Positions 5,720 to 6,077 of a stretch of 6,077 nt of DNA are shown piece by piece. The position numbers were made by a program, and so were the translations under genes. The notes beneath the pieces are model-generated. The model saw only the letters and a list, made by a program, of their open reading frames with translations, had not been told where the DNA came from and ran no database searches. Source of the stretch: CAZBGL01 sp964491375 (GTDB lineage Bacteria; Desulfobacterota; Deferrisomatia; Deferrisomatales; Deferrisomataceae); NCBI GenBank assembly GCA_964491375.1, contig CAZBGL010000047.1, positions 1-6,077 of the forward strand. Direction: 5' to 3'. Positions within the stretch are counted from its first letter, which is position 1; the number at the start of each line of letters is the position of its first letter.

Positions 5720-5938
5720 GGGGGCCCTCCCGGACCTCGGTGACACCGCCCGGGGCCCGTGTCCGCTTGGGGCCCCGGCCTCGGTGGGGGTGCTCGGAGG
5801 CCATCGTGCCGCTCGCGTGGGCGACGGGTGGGTTCGGGAGGCGAAGGCGTTTGGCCTTCCGGCCGCCTTCGCGGACCCGAGCCCCCGGGGCCGGTTGGGA
5901 GGGGCCCGTTCGATCCGTGCGGGGCCGGGAGGGCCCCC
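5720..5938. repeat. 14-nt exact inverted pair bounding a structured core
   Basis: The 14-mer at 5720-5733 (GGGGGCCCTCCCGG) is the exact reverse complement of 5925-5938. Pairing extends outward by GCA/TGC if one T (5939) is bulged. The arms enclose 191 nt, including the large hairpin at 5830-5884, so the whole segment could fold as one stem-loop. In DNA this rich in G and C some inverted matches arise by chance, but a 14-nt exact match within about 200 nt is above ordinary background. Confidence 0.55.
5830..5884. repeat. Large two-stem hairpin
   Basis: The inner stem is 9 bp and perfect: GCGAAGGCG (5841-5849) with CGCCTTCGC (5864-5872). The outer stem is 9 bp, GGGTTCGGG (5830-5838) with CCCGAGCCC (5876-5884), all Watson-Crick except T5833/G5881, which is a G-U wobble if the plus strand is transcribed and an A-C mismatch if the minus strand is. 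A small 2x3 internal loop separates the stems. The 14-nt apical region can form its own GGCC-TTCC-GGCC hairpin. No T-run follows on either strand, so it is not a standard terminator. It lies between the two direct repeats and has no second copy in the window. Confidence 0.75.
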
Positions 5939-5969
5939 TTGCGAGGTGCGGGCGCGGCTCCTACAGTCG

Positions 5970-6077
5970 CCGCGGCCCTGGGGTTTCCGAGCGGCAGGGG
6001 CCCGACCCGGGGGTGCTCGCCGGGCGCTTCCGAGCGGCAAGTTGCCGCGGCGAGGTCGCATATTGCGTGTTCGCGCC
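5970..6077. repeat. 108-bp direct repeat, copy 2, reaching the window edge
   Basis: Second copy of the repeat, exactly 369 bases from copy 1. The last bases of the window still match, so the true repeat may continue past 6077. In this copy the palindrome at 6034-6048 is perfect (GCGGCAA, central G, TTGCCGC), a further pair GCTCG/CGAGC (6015-6019 and 6031-6035) is intact, and a 12-mer TTCCGAGCGGCA occurs twice within the unit. Confidence 0.9.

Larger units (their letters stand above)
5456..6077. other. Gene-free, very G+C-rich repeat and palindrome region
   Basis: The 622 nt upstream of mutY contain no credible gene. Long open frames exist on both strands, but their products are Arg/Pro/Gly/Ala-rich, as expected from random DNA of this composition (one sampled 60-base line is 78% G+C). 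The region holds a hairpin near mutY, two 108-bp direct repeats, a large hairpin and an inverted pair between the repeats, and many GGGGCCC-type blocks (near 5721, 5753, 5775, 5901, 5932). The overall look is of intergenic repeat elements, possibly transcribed as structured RNA. Confidence 0.7.

Noticed and set aside
5537..6061. A 174-residue minus-strand open frame with an apparent internal protein repeat
   Set aside because: The repeat is the DNA-level 108-bp repeat, which happens to stay in frame at 369 bp. Substitutions are not biased to silent positions, and the product is Arg/Pro/Ala-rich without domains.
5601..6077. CRISPR array
   Set aside because: Only two units, each 108 bp with 261 bp between them. 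CRISPR repeats and spacers are far shorter and more numerous.
5601..6077. Retron or other reverse-transcriptase-linked noncoding RNA
   Set aside because: The region has foldable inverted repeats, but no reverse transcriptase or partner gene is in the window, and neighbours are housekeeping genes.

Overview
The window is high-GC bacterial DNA. The coding part looks roughly 70% G+C by eye. The first 120 bases count to 55% G+C, and a sampled line of the right-hand intergenic region counts to 78%. A cleavable Sec-type signal peptide on a small glycine-zipper protein, and the general look of the proteins, suggest a high-GC Gram-negative bacterium. A Desulfobacterota, Myxococcota or similar lineage is a guess; nothing here fixes the taxon. 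I see no rRNA, tRNA, CRISPR array, transposase, phage gene or known defence gene.

Five genes are supported, all on the minus strand, so transcription runs from right to left. In that order they are: a MutY adenine glycosylase with an unusually complete MutT/Nudix C-terminal domain (4331-5455); a small single-domain cupin (3905-4258); an exported glycine-zipper protein of unknown function whose ATG overlaps the cupin stop by 4 nt (3552-3908); a CNT-family concentrative nucleoside transporter (2256-3497); and a full-length transketolase (130-2145). Spacings are 72, -4, 54 and 110 nt. Promoter-like sequences lie before mutY, before the cupin and before tkt, so this may be one operon with internal promoters or two to three transcription units. 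The nucleoside transporter and transketolase form a sensible pair: imported nucleosides give pentose phosphate, which transketolase passes to glycolysis. The MutY protein belongs to 8-oxoguanine repair and has no obvious link to the others.

The right end (5456-6077, 622 nt) has no credible gene. It holds two 108-bp direct repeats, 94% identical and exactly 369 bp apart, the second ending flush with the window edge. Between them is a nested palindromic structure: a 14-nt exact inverted pair enclosing an 18-bp-stem hairpin. This is the least explained part of the window and the best candidate for something undescribed, such as a REP/MITE-like element family or a structured RNA.

The left end (1-129) is a short gene-free stretch of clearly lower G+C beyond the transketolase stop. 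It probably belongs to whatever lies to the left.
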